From positions 310,001 to 374,000 of the forward strand of contig NZ_QWVS01000002.1 in the NCBI RefSeq assembly GCF_003570725.1: a stretch of 64,000 nt of DNA, read 5' to 3'. This document shows, piece by piece, positions 17,355 to 25,160 of the stretch. Within the stretch, counting starts at the first letter, position 1. The number at the start of each line of letters is the position of its first letter. A program made the translations under genes and the position numbers. This stretch comes from Peribacillus asahii (GTDB lineage: Bacteria; Bacillota; Bacilli; Bacillales; DSM-1321). The notes beneath the pieces were generated by a model. The model had not been told where the DNA came from. It did not search any database and worked only from the letters and a program-made list of their open reading frames with translations.

Positions 17355-18368
17355 ATGAATACTAAACTTTTTTCTACTTATACTATCAAAGATGTAACTT
17401 TCAAAAATCGAATTGTTATGGCACCGATGTGTATGTATTCTAGTCAGGAAGATGGCCACGTTAAAAACTGGCATTTAACGCACTATACAAGCCGAGCAGT
17501 TGGCGGTGTAGGTTTAATTATGCTAGAAGCAACAGCAGTTGATCCTCAAGGTCGGATTTCCGTTAATGACTTAGGCATTTGGAATGATGAACAGCTACCA
17601 GGACTGTCACAGCTCGTATCAATGATGAAAGAGCAAGGAGCAAAAACAGGCATTCAACTCGCTCACGCAGGTCGAAAAGCGACAGTACCAGGCACCATCT
17701 ATGCACCGTCACCCATTGCTTTTGATGAGACTTATAAACAGCCTCAAGAGATGACACAAGCTGATATTGAAAAAACAATCCTTTCCTTTCAACAAGCAGC
17801 TGCACGAGCAAAAAAAGCAGGATTTGATGTTATTGAACTACATGCTGCTCACGGTTACTTACTAAATGAATTTCTCTCACCGCTAAGCAATAAACGAAAT
17901 GATGAATACGGCGGATCTAGCGAAAATCGTTATAAAATCGTAAAAGAAGTCATCGCTGCAGTAAAGCAAGTATGGGAAGGTCCACTATTTGTACGTATTT
18001 CTGCTCATGATTATCAAGAAGGTGGCATGACAGCAGAGCAGTATATCGAAATCAGTAAATGGATGAAAGAAGATGGGGTCGACTTAATTGATGTAAGTTC
18101 TGGAGCTGTTGTGCCCGCTTCTATTCCTGTCTATCCAGGCTACCAAGTACCGTTCAGCGAAACAATTAGATCCGGAGCCTCTATTGCTACAGGAGCAGTT
18201 GGTTTAATTACAACTGGCATCCAAGCGGAAGAAATTTTACAAAATGAGCGCGCCGATCTTATTTTTATCGGTCGTGAACTGCTACGCGCCCCTTATTGGC
18301 CAAGAAACACGGCAAAAGAACTTCGCTATGAAATAGAAGCACCTACGCCATATAAGCGCGGCTGGTAA
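17355..18368 (+). CDS. namA: NADPH dehydrogenase, Old Yellow Enzyme family (YqjM)
   Basis: 337-339 residues; ATGs at 17349 and 17355 are both possible, and the second fits the family N-terminus better. This FMN-dependent ene-reductase reduces activated alkenes and nitro compounds and is linked to oxidative or electrophile stress in B. subtilis. YqjM-type marks are present: APMCMY with the flavin-tuning Cys, the substrate-binding pair in [10 protein letters not shown], the SPLSNKR-DEYGGS phosphate loop, and [13 protein letters not shown] at the C-terminus. It follows proI in order but has its own upstream gap and terminator, so it is probably a single-gene unit. Confidence 0.95.
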   Translation: MNTKLFSTYTIKDVTFKNRIVMAPMCMYSSQEDGHVKNWHLTHYTSRAVGGVGLIMLEATAVDPQGRISVNDLGIWNDEQLPGLSQLVSMMKEQGAKTGIQLAHAGRKATVPGTIYAPSPIAFDETYKQPQEMTQADIEKTILSFQQAAARAKKAGFDVIELHAAHGYLLNEFLSPLSNKRNDEYGGSSENRYKIVKEVIAAVKQVWEGPLFVRISAHDYQEGGMTAEQYIEISKWMKEDGVDLIDVSSGAVVPASIPVYPGYQVPFSETIRSGASIATGAVGLITTGIQAEEILQNERADLIFIGRELLRAPYWPRNTAKELRYEIEAPTPYKRGW

Positions 18369-18408
18369 AGAAGATTATTGACGACGCATTCATAGTGAAA
18401 CAATTACT

Positions 18409-18448
18409 ACAGAGCAAAATCCCATCATACGGTGGGATTTTGCTCTGT
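18409..18448 (+). terminator. Hairpin downstream of namA
   Basis: Perfect 16-bp arms 18409-18424 and 18433-18448 around an 8-nt loop. The downstream T tract is weak, so it may also protect the 3-prime end. Confidence 0.6.
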
Positions 18449-18510
18449 CTCAATAAAACTCCTCGAAAAATCACTTTCTTTAGCGAAAGAATACTAGTTT
18501 TGTCATCCTG

Positions 18511-18539
18511 AAAGGAATTGACTATCGAAGCTAGAATTC
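18511..18539 (+). promoter_or_regulatory. Sigma-H-like promoter of racA
   Basis: AAAGGAATT (18511-18519) matches the sigma-H -35 element RNAGGAWWW exactly. CTAGAATTC (18531-18539) matches the -10 RNNGAATWW in all but two positions, with the correct 11-bp spacer. racA is sigma-H dependent in B. subtilis. It lies about 50 bp before the start. Confidence 0.6.
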
Positions 18540-18589
18540 TTCTTATTAACTATAGCGGCCTGTAAATATTAAATGAGGAGGAGAATACT

Positions 18590-19135
18590 ATGAATACAAA
18601 TGAAGTGTCCAAATTATTAGGTGTTTCTCCTAAAACCGTTCTTCGTTGGGTCACACAATTAAGACTAGAGGTTGAACGAACTCCCCTTAACCATTATCGA
18701 TTTTCAGAAGAAGATGTAGCCTTACTCCAGCAGGTTCAGGAACAACTGAAAAATGGTACCCCTCTGCAAAGCATGAAAATCCATGAAAAAAGAGTACGAA
18801 AGGCAAAAGTAGCAAACAAACCACCTAAAGATGAAACTAAAATGTATGACAAGCTAGTCGAGAGAATTGAACATCTTGAACGGAAATTATCAACAAAAGC
18901 AGATGATGTCGTCTCCTATCAAATCCTACAGCATCGAAACGAGATTGAAGAGTTACAAAGCGTTGTTTGCCAGCTAACTCAACAAATCGAAACGCTCCAA
19001 ACCAAACTAGAAGTAGCCTCACAAGCCGACTGCTTCCTTACCTTCGACGAAGCAGCTTCAACAGAAAAGTCAAAGAAAAAGCCATTTTTCAGCACTCTTT
19101 TTCGCTCTTCCAAAAAAGAAGCACAAACAAACTAA
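18590..19135 (+). CDS. racA: Chromosome-anchoring protein RacA
   Basis: 181 residues, against 184 for B. subtilis RacA. A MerR-like helix-turn-helix fills the N-terminus (MNTNEVSKLLGVSPKTVLRW, then HYRFSEEDVALLQQVQEQL). A linker follows, then a coiled coil at about residues 85-145, and a Lys/Ser/Phe-rich tail. RacA binds centromere-like DNA near the origin and ties it to DivIVA at the cell pole during entry into sporulation. GAGGAGG precedes the ATG. In B. subtilis racA (ywkC) lies elsewhere in the chromosome, so the location is unusual, but the sequence and the sigma-H-like promoter agree. Confidence 0.85.
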   Translation: MNTNEVSKLLGVSPKTVLRWVTQLRLEVERTPLNHYRFSEEDVALLQQVQEQLKNGTPLQSMKIHEKRVRKAKVANKPPKDETKMYDKLVERIEHLERKLSTKADDVVSYQILQHRNEIEELQSVVCQLTQQIETLQTKLEVASQADCFLTFDEAASTEKSKKKPFFSTLFRSSKKEAQTN

Positions 19136-19142
19136 TCATGCA

Positions 19143-19175
19143 GAAAGTGCCTATTCTCAAAGAATAGGCACTTTC
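19143..19175 (+). terminator. Hairpin downstream of racA
   Basis: Perfect 15-bp arms 19143-19157 and 19161-19175 with a 3-nt loop. There is no T tract, so the terminator role is likely but not certain. Confidence 0.6.
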
Positions 19176-19201
19176 ACAGAGTGTAGAGAAACCTTTTATT
19201 T

Positions 19202-19279
19202 TTAAATTTTCGTTTGAACTCCATCTTCTTTCTGTTGTTTCCGCACTAAATATTGTGTTATTTCCTGATTCAAAAACAA
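19202..19279 (-). CDS. Possible 25-codon peptide or gene remnant
   Basis: A minus-strand frame from TTG 19279 to TAA 19202 reads FLNQEITQYLVRKQQKED and ends GVQTKI. An AGGAAA site lies about 10 nt upstream, and the amino-acid usage looks protein-like. The stretch is short and follows a stop codon closely, so it could be the C-terminal end of a lost gene or chance. I do not recognise it. Confidence 0.25.
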   Translation of the reverse strand: MFLNQEITQYLVRKQQKEDGVQTKI

Positions 19280-19309
19280 TATATGGATTTCCTATGAATA
19301 TAAAAATGA

Positions 19310-20104
19310 TTAGGCTAAAACCGCCCGGTCATTATTCATTTTTTCACCTTTAATACGTTGGAACTCATTCAATAATTTTTCAACAGTCAACGCCCGTTTT
19401 TCTTCTCCTCTTGCTTCAAAAATAATTTGTCCTTTGTCCATCATAATTAAGGAGTCACCTAAATCAATCGCTTGCTGCATATTGTGTGTGACCATTAATG
19501 TCGTCAATTTGCTTTGCTCAACAATTTCTTTAGTCAATTGTGTTACAAGTTCTGCACGAGAAGGGTCAAGTGCGGCTGTATGTTCGTCTAGAAGCAAAAT
19601 TTTCGGATTGGTAAAGGTTGCCATAAGAAGCGATAGCGCTTGACGCTCCCCTCCGGATAATAAACCAACCTTCGCTGTCATTCGATTTTCTAAACCTAAA
19701 TGAAGCGTTTCTAGGCTTTCTTTAAAAAATGCTTTTCGTTTATTCGTTACGCCAAAACGTAAACCTCGGCGATTTGTTCGACCATATGCAATGGCCATAT
19801 TCTCTTCAATTGTCATATGTGGAGCTGTCCCGGCCATCGGATCTTGGAATACACGGCCAATGAGTTTGGCTCGCTGGTGTTCTTCTACTCCTGATACCTT
19901 TTGACCATCAATAAGAACTTCCCCGGCATCAGGAAGAATTTTTCCGGATACCATGTTCATTAACGTTGATTTTCCTGCACCATTACTGCCAATCACCGTA
20001 ACAAATTCACCTTTTTTTAATTGAAGTTGAAGGTTTTGCAGAGCGAGCTTCTCATCTGGTGTTCCTTCATTAAATACCTTATAAATTCCATTCAGATGAA
20101 GCAT
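19310..20104 (-). CDS. ABC importer ATP-binding protein (TrpZ/COG1101 type)
   Basis: 264 residues from the ATG at 20104, which has GGAGGGG 8 nt upstream; the longer frame to 20137 runs into the permease gene. Walker A GSNGAGKSTLMN, signature LSGGERQALSLL and Walker B ILLLDEHTAALDP are intact. The LDEHTAALDP wording is typical of the ATPases paired with TrpX-type binding proteins. It powers the permease encoded 1 nt upstream. The substrate of this transporter class is unsettled; some relatives are annotated as tryptophan or other aromatic-compound importers. Confidence 0.85.
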   Translation of the reverse strand: MLHLNGIYKVFNEGTPDEKLALQNLQLQLKKGEFVTVIGSNGAGKSTLMNMVSGKILPDAGEVLIDGQKVSGVEEHQRAKLIGRVFQDPMAGTAPHMTIEENMAIAYGRTNRRGLRFGVTNKRKAFFKESLETLHLGLENRMTAKVGLLSGGERQALSLLMATFTNPKILLLDEHTAALDPSRAELVTQLTKEIVEQSKLTTLMVTHNMQQAIDLGDSLIMMDKGQIIFEARGEEKRALTVEKLLNEFQRIKGEKMNNDRAVLA

Positions 20105-20105
20105 C

Positions 20106-21104
20106 TTATTTCCCCTCCTCCAATGATTTATGATCAAATTGCAATTCCATCAGACGTTTTTTCTTTCGTGCTTTTACTTTCCGACCTTCCGTAATAAGAG
20201 GTAACAGAAGTGCGCCAATTACAATAAGAGCGGTAATTAGTTTTACATCCCCTGTTTGTAAGAAATCTACACGAAGCGCTAGTGTAACAACAAAGTGATA
20301 AATAAGCGAACCACCAATTACAGCAAGCGTTGCTCTGACAATCGTTTTCGCACCAAAGATTGCTTCACCGATAATAACAGAGGCAAGACCAATAACAATC
20401 ATCCCTATTCCCATTCCGATATCACTAAAGCCATTATATTGAGCAATAAGAGCACCTGAAAATGCAACAAGTGCATTACTAATTGCCAAGCCAAGTACTT
20501 TCATATTCCCAGTATGGGCGGAGAAGCTTTTTACCATCGCTTCATTGTCACCGGTTGCACGAATAGCTAAACCAATTTCTGTTTTTAAAAAGACAGACAT
20601 CCCTACTTGGATAAGAACCGTAATGACTAACATCATCAGTAAAATAGACCATGTTTTTGGTAAACTGTCTCCTAAACCAATTGCCGTTAATAAGCCATTT
20701 AATACATCGTCTATTCCTGTTTTTGCCCAAGCATCTTGAATATTCGTTAATAAAGTCTTTTGCGAAAGCAATGGAATATTCGAAGTACCCATAATTCGTA
20801 AGTTAATTGAATAAAGAGCAATCATGACTAAGATTCCCGATAAAAGAGGATTTACTTTCCCTTTTGTATGCAGCAAGCCTGTTAATATACCTGCAAGAAA
20901 ACCCGCTCCTAATGCGGCTAATGTGGCAATAATCGGCGAATAACCATTCACAATCATAATCGCTGCTACAGAAGCACCTGTAACGAAGCTTCCTTCTACT
21001 GTCAAATCAGGAAAATCAAGAATCCTAAACGTTAAATAAACACCAAGTGCCATAATGGCGTAAATCATTCCAGATTCAAATGAATTGAATACGGCTGTAA
21101 ACAT
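20106..21104 (-). CDS. ABC importer permease (TrpY/COG4120 type)
   Basis: 332 residues with about eight to nine hydrophobic helices. It belongs to the branched-chain-type permease fold (BPD_transp_2). The start SGMIYAIMALGVYLTFRILD, then FPDLTVEGSF, is characteristic of the permeases accompanying TrpX-like binding proteins. The C-terminus is a basic cytoplasmic tail (KVKARKKKR). The stop is 1 nt before the ATPase ATG, so they are coupled. A hairpin separates it from the binding-protein gene upstream, which probably lowers its expression relative to that gene. Confidence 0.85.
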   Translation of the reverse strand: MFTAVFNSFESGMIYAIMALGVYLTFRILDFPDLTVEGSFVTGASVAAIMIVNGYSPIIATLAALGAGFLAGILTGLLHTKGKVNPLLSGILVMIALYSINLRIMGTSNIPLLSQKTLLTNIQDAWAKTGIDDVLNGLLTAIGLGDSLPKTWSILLMMLVITVLIQVGMSVFLKTEIGLAIRATGDNEAMVKSFSAHTGNMKVLGLAISNALVAFSGALIAQYNGFSDIGMGIGMIVIGLASVIIGEAIFGAKTIVRATLAVIGGSLIYHFVVTLALRVDFLQTGDVKLITALIVIGALLLPLITEGRKVKARKKKRLMELQFDHKSLEEGK

Positions 21105-21134
21105 ATTTTTCTTCCTTCCTAAAGTTAAAATAAA

Positions 21135-21166
21135 AGGGTCCCGAGATCAAAAACATAAGGGACCCT
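21135..21166 (-). terminator. Intercistronic hairpin between binding protein and permease
   Basis: AGGGTCCC (21135-21142) pairs with GGGACCCT (21159-21166); on the minus strand it is followed by a T-rich run. As the downstream genes lack another promoter, it probably acts as a partial terminator or mRNA stabiliser. Confidence 0.65.
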
Positions 21167-21197
21167 AGATAAACAATGAACTAAAAAGAGGTTGAGC

Positions 21198-22196
21198 TTA
21201 CTTTACTAGCTCCGCTTCTTTCTTCCACTCATCTTTAATTTCAACGCCCATTTCTTTGGCAGCTGTTTCATTGATTACAAGTTTTAAATTTTGTGGATAG
21301 CTAACTGGAATGTCTCCTGGTTTTTTACCATCTTTCAAAATTTCCACCGCTTTTTCTCCAGCTTCAAAACCGATATCATAATAGCTGAAACCGTAAGCAG
21401 CAAACCCGCCGCGTTCTACTGAATCTAACTCTCCTACGAATAATGGAATATCCTTATCGTTCGCTACACCTACAACCGATTCTAATGCTGAAACAACTGT
21501 ATTATCTGTCACAATATAGAATGCATCCACTTTCCCAATTAAAGATTCTGCTGCTTTTTTTACATCTGCAGACGTAGAAACAGAAGCTTCTGCCACTTTA
21601 ACTCCTGATTTTTTCGCTTCAGCCTTCATATTCTCTACTTGTACAATTGAGTTTTTCTCCCCAGCGTTATACACTGTTCCAATTGTTTTAGCACCAAGTT
21701 CTTCTGCAATAAATTTCACCGTATTTGCGATGGCATCTGGATGAGAATCTGTTGTACCTGTTACATTAGCACCTGGCTTTTCTAAAGATGTCACAAGTTC
21801 TGCTTCAATTGGATCTGTTACGGATGTAAATACAATTGGAATATCGCTTGTTGCATTTTTAGCACCTAATGCACTTGGAGTCGAGTTTGCAAAAATTAAA
21901 TCCACTTTATCACTCACAAAATTTTTCGCAATTGTTTGATTATTACTTTGATCATTTTGTGCGTTTTGAACATCAAACTCCACATTTAGGTCGCTTTCTT
22001 TTAAAGCATCTTGGAACCCTTTCGTCGCCTCATCTAAAGAAGCATGCTGCACAATTTGGGTAACCCCAACTTGATAAGTTTTTTCTCCGCTGTCCCCTTT
22101 CTTTGTATCCTCACTGCTTGAATCGCTGCCACAGCCAGCTAATAACGCACTCGTTACAAGTGTAATTGCTGCAGCTGAGTATAATTTCTTCTTCAT
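21198..22196 (-). CDS. ABC importer substrate-binding lipoprotein (TrpX/COG2984 type)
   Basis: 332 residues. A signal peptide ends in lipobox LLAGC (Cys near residue 22), then an acidic Ser-rich linker. The periplasmic-binding-type fold starts at YQVGVTQIVQHASLD. VDLIFANSTPSALGAKNAT and PIVFTSVTDPIEAELV are hallmarks of the ABC_sub_bind family with TrpX. It is lipid-anchored outside the membrane and delivers ligand to the permease. First gene of the operon; its promoter overlaps a cre-like site. The ligand is not evident from sequence. Confidence 0.88.
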   Translation of the reverse strand: MKKKLYSAAAITLVTSALLAGCGSDSSSEDTKKGDSGEKTYQVGVTQIVQHASLDEATKGFQDALKESDLNVEFDVQNAQNDQSNNQTIAKNFVSDKVDLIFANSTPSALGAKNATSDIPIVFTSVTDPIEAELVTSLEKPGANVTGTTDSHPDAIANTVKFIAEELGAKTIGTVYNAGEKNSIVQVENMKAEAKKSGVKVAEASVSTSADVKKAAESLIGKVDAFYIVTDNTVVSALESVVGVANDKDIPLFVGELDSVERGGFAAYGFSYYDIGFEAGEKAVEILKDGKKPGDIPVSYPQNLKLVINETAAKEMGVEIKDEWKKEAELVK

Positions 22197-22272
22197 GTTT
22201 CTCCCCCTCTTTTTCGATAATGAAAAATTCTCTAATTCAGTGCTGTTATGCGTTTTTGCTTTTATGTATTAA

Positions 22273-22302
22273 ATTATAAGCGCTTCCACGCAATTATTTC
22301 AA
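22273..22302 (-). promoter_or_regulatory. Promoter of the ABC importer operon
   Basis: Minus strand TTGAAA (22297-22302) and TATAAT (22273-22278) with an 18-bp spacer, about 75 bp before the binding-protein start. Confidence 0.7.
22275..22288. promoter_or_regulatory. cre-like CcpA site overlapping the promoter
   Basis: TGGAAGCGCTTATA (minus strand) matches the cre consensus TGWAANCGNTNWCA at 12 of 14 positions. It covers the -10 element and part of the spacer, a position typical of repression by CcpA. Confidence 0.55.
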
Positions 22303-22445
22303 TATATTTTTATTCTTTTTAAAACTTTCTATATATTAGGAAAGTTAAAACTCAGAAAAAATTCAGACCTTCATGACGAGTATTCGACAAATTTCCTATT
22401 TCTAGTATAAGATAAATTCAATGCTGCATATAAGGATGGATTGCA

Positions 22446-24233
22446 ATGTTTAATTTAGTATCATTAATGTTAGAAAAAGTAGGGATTATTGTCATTGTGG
22501 CTTTTTTACTTTCACAAATGAAGTCCTTTCGCCAGATTGTTCACGGTGAACGCAACGTAACAGAGCGAATATGGCTCATCGTTCTTTTTGGAACATTTGG
22601 AGTGATTAGTAATTATACAGGGATAGAAATTCATCACGACACAATTCATAAAGTAGATTGGATTACGGATGTTAATCCCGATAATGCGATTGCCAATACG
22701 AGAGTCATGGGAGTAGTCATTGGGGGCTTAATAGGTGGCCCAGTAGTCGGAATTGGTGCTGGTGTGCTTGCAGGAGTTCACCGTTTAACATTAGGAGGTT
22801 TTACCGCTGTTGCCTGTGCAATCTCTACCGTCTTAGCTGGAGTTGCAGCTGGTTATTACGGGAAGAAACGACGGAAGAGTAGAAAAAAAATCACTCCCCT
22901 CTATGCCGTTAAAATCGGCATGCTTTTAGAAGCTGTACAAATGCTCATTATTGTAATTGTCGCCAAACCATTTGAACAAGCAGTAACACTAGTTGAAATA
23001 ATCAGTGTGCCAATGATTCTTGTTAATGGTTTTGGAACATTGCTTTTTATGCTTATTATTCAATCAATGATACGGGATGAAGAACGAGCACGCGCTAATC
23101 AAACAAATCAAGCCTTTCATATTGCCGATCAAACATTGCCTTATTTCCGTCAAGGACTCAATCCAAGTTCTTGTCAACAAATTTCAGAGATAATGTTGCA
23201 ACTGACTGATGCAGATGCTGTAGCGATTACAGATGACCGTCAAATTTTATCTCATGTTGGCGCAGGTGCTGATCACCATATTCTAAACATGGAGCTTGCT
23301 ACAGGATTAACGAAAAAAGCATTGGAAAGCGGAAAGGTTGCTATTGCACAAGTAAAAGAAGAAATTTATTGTTTTCAAAAAGATTGCCCCTTGCAGGCAG
23401 CAATTGTTCTGCCTTTAAAAGTCCAAAATAAAACTGTAGGTACTTTAAAAATGTACTTTAAGGACCCTGCTAAATTAGATAAAGTACACAAAGAACTAGC
23501 AGAAGGTCTTGCTAACTTATTTTCTACTCAACTAGAATTGGCAGAGGCCGAACAGCAAACAAAATTATTAAAAGACGCAGAAATTAAAGCATTGCAAGCG
23601 CAAATTCACCCACATTTTTTGTTTAATAGCATCAACACCATTTCAGCACTATGCCGAACCGATGTAGAAAAAGCAAGAAAGCTATTAATCGAGCTTAGTT
23701 CATTCTTTCGTAGTAATTTACAAGGAGCTAGGCAAATGATGATTCCATTAGAAAAAGAAATCGAGCATGTAAAAGCCTATTTATCGTTAGAGCAAGCCAG
23801 ATTTCCAGATGTTTATCACCTCTCTCTCCATATAGAGCCTGGGCTTAATCAAGTGTTGATTCCACCGTTTACTTTACAGCCCTTAGTCGAAAATGCTGTT
23901 AATCATGCTTTTACTCGAGGAAATCATAATAAAGGAACTATCTTAATCAATATTTCTTCACAAGATGAAAGGATACACATTATCGTCCAAGATAATGGAA
24001 AAGGAATCGAAGAAGAAAGAAGAAGAGAACTTGGGCAACGAACCATCAGCTCTAAAAAGGGAACAGGTACAGCTTTATTTAATATTCACGAACGTTTAAT
24101 GGGCATTTATAATGGGCAAGCACAATTAACTATTCAGAGCGAACTAAATGTAGGTACGAAGATTATTATCTCTATTCCTCTTCATAGTAAAGGAGTTTTT
24201 GAACAACATGTTACGAGCATACATAGTAGATGA
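22446..24233 (+). CDS. lytS: LytS-family sensor histidine kinase
   Basis: 595 residues. Residues 1-200 hold the 5-6 helix LytS membrane sensor (NYTGIEIH, DNAIANTRVMGVVIGGLIGG). A GAF domain spans about 230-360, then the HisKA-like region with QIHPHFLFNSINTIS (phospho-His near 388) and a HATPase domain (LQPLVENAVNHAF, VQDNGKGI, GTGTALFNIHERL). It autophosphorylates and passes phosphate to the LytTR-type regulator encoded with a 26-bp overlap downstream. Relatives YpdA and BtsS in E. coli and LytS in B. subtilis respond to pyruvate. A CstA-type transporter follows, so the same signal is plausible here. Confidence 0.92.
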   Translation: MFNLVSLMLEKVGIIVIVAFLLSQMKSFRQIVHGERNVTERIWLIVLFGTFGVISNYTGIEIHHDTIHKVDWITDVNPDNAIANTRVMGVVIGGLIGGPVVGIGAGVLAGVHRLTLGGFTAVACAISTVLAGVAAGYYGKKRRKSRKKITPLYAVKIGMLLEAVQMLIIVIVAKPFEQAVTLVEIISVPMILVNGFGTLLFMLIIQSMIRDEERARANQTNQAFHIADQTLPYFRQGLNPSSCQQISEIMLQLTDADAVAITDDRQILSHVGAGADHHILNMELATGLTKKALESGKVAIAQVKEEIYCFQKDCPLQAAIVLPLKVQNKTVGTLKMYFKDPAKLDKVHKELAEGLANLFSTQLELAEAEQQTKLLKDAEIKALQAQIHPHFLFNSINTISALCRTDVEKARKLLIELSSFFRSNLQGARQMMIPLEKEIEHVKAYLSLEQARFPDVYHLSLHIEPGLNQVLIPPFTLQPLVENAVNHAFTRGNHNKGTILINISSQDERIHIIVQDNGKGIEEERRRELGQRTISSKKGTGTALFNIHERLMGIYNGQAQLTIQSELNVGTKIIISIPLHSKGVFEQHVTSIHSR

Positions 24234-24945
24234 TGAGCCGTTAGCACGAGATGAATTAAAGTATCTGCTCATTTGCAGCAAACAAGTAGAAGTTGTAGGA
24301 GAAGCAGATTGTTTAGAGAAAGCAATGGCAGACATCCCTGTCCAAGAACCCGATCTTGTTTTTCTCGATATTGAATTAGCTGAAGATAATGGATTGCAAT
24401 TAGCAAAGCAGCTTCATAGTCTAAAAAAGACTCCTGCTATTGTATTTGCAACAGCGTATGACGAATATGCACTCGAAGCTTTTGAACTAAACGCACTCGA
24501 TTATTTATTAAAACCGTTCGATGAACAGCGTGTGTATCAAATGTTAAACAAAATTACCAAACTGCAGAAAATAGGTGAGCAAGACATCCAGCCTTCGTTT
24601 AACGTTCCAATCAATAAAACAGGCAAAATAGCTATCCTTGTAGAAGAAAGAATCATATTACTTGATATGGCATCTATTCTATTTGTTGAATCAAGTGAAG
24701 GTAAATGTATGATTAAAACAAAGGATGACGTATTCAAAGTAAGCGAAACGCTTGTTGCGCTAGAGAAAAAACTACAGGATCATTCATTTATGCGCGTACA
24801 TCGCAGCTATATCGTCAATATCGATTACATTTCTGAAATACAACCTTGGTTTAACTCAACTTACAACCTCATTATGAATGACGGTTCTAATGTTCCTGTT
24901 AGTCGAACCTACATAAAAGAACTAAAGCAGTTATTACAATTCTGA
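24208..24945 (+). CDS. lytT: LytTR-family response regulator
   Basis: About 245 residues. The receiver domain starts MLRAYIVDDEPLARDEL, with the phospho-acceptor Asp in DLVFLDIEL (near residue 54). It ends in FELNALDYLLKPF. The C-terminal LytTR DNA-binding domain shows FVESSEGKCMIKTKD, FMRVHRSYIVNI and VPVSRTY. An in-frame TTG nine bases earlier is an alternative start; AAAGGAG is oddly spaced to both. The gene overlaps the kinase end. The probable target is the promoter of the CstA gene, 215 bp downstream; LytTR regulators bind paired direct repeats, which I could not identify with confidence. Confidence 0.92.
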   Translation: MLRAYIVDDEPLARDELKYLLICSKQVEVVGEADCLEKAMADIPVQEPDLVFLDIELAEDNGLQLAKQLHSLKKTPAIVFATAYDEYALEAFELNALDYLLKPFDEQRVYQMLNKITKLQKIGEQDIQPSFNVPINKTGKIAILVEERIILLDMASILFVESSEGKCMIKTKDDVFKVSETLVALEKKLQDHSFMRVHRSYIVNIDYISEIQPWFNSTYNLIMNDGSNVPVSRTYIKELKQLLQF

Positions 24946-25160
24946 ACTGGTATTCTCTTGTTGCTTAAAATCGTTATATAACAATATAGCTGAAATATTA
25001 AAATTATAAAAATCCTAAATTTTCAGTTTATTCATTGTATCTCACCCTTTATTTTTTGTAATCGAACATTATTTTTCTGTATTTCGGCCAAAAATCTACC
25101 TATTTGCACTTTCATTTAGTATGATTACTGTACTATAACAGAAGTTTGGAGGTCATAAAA

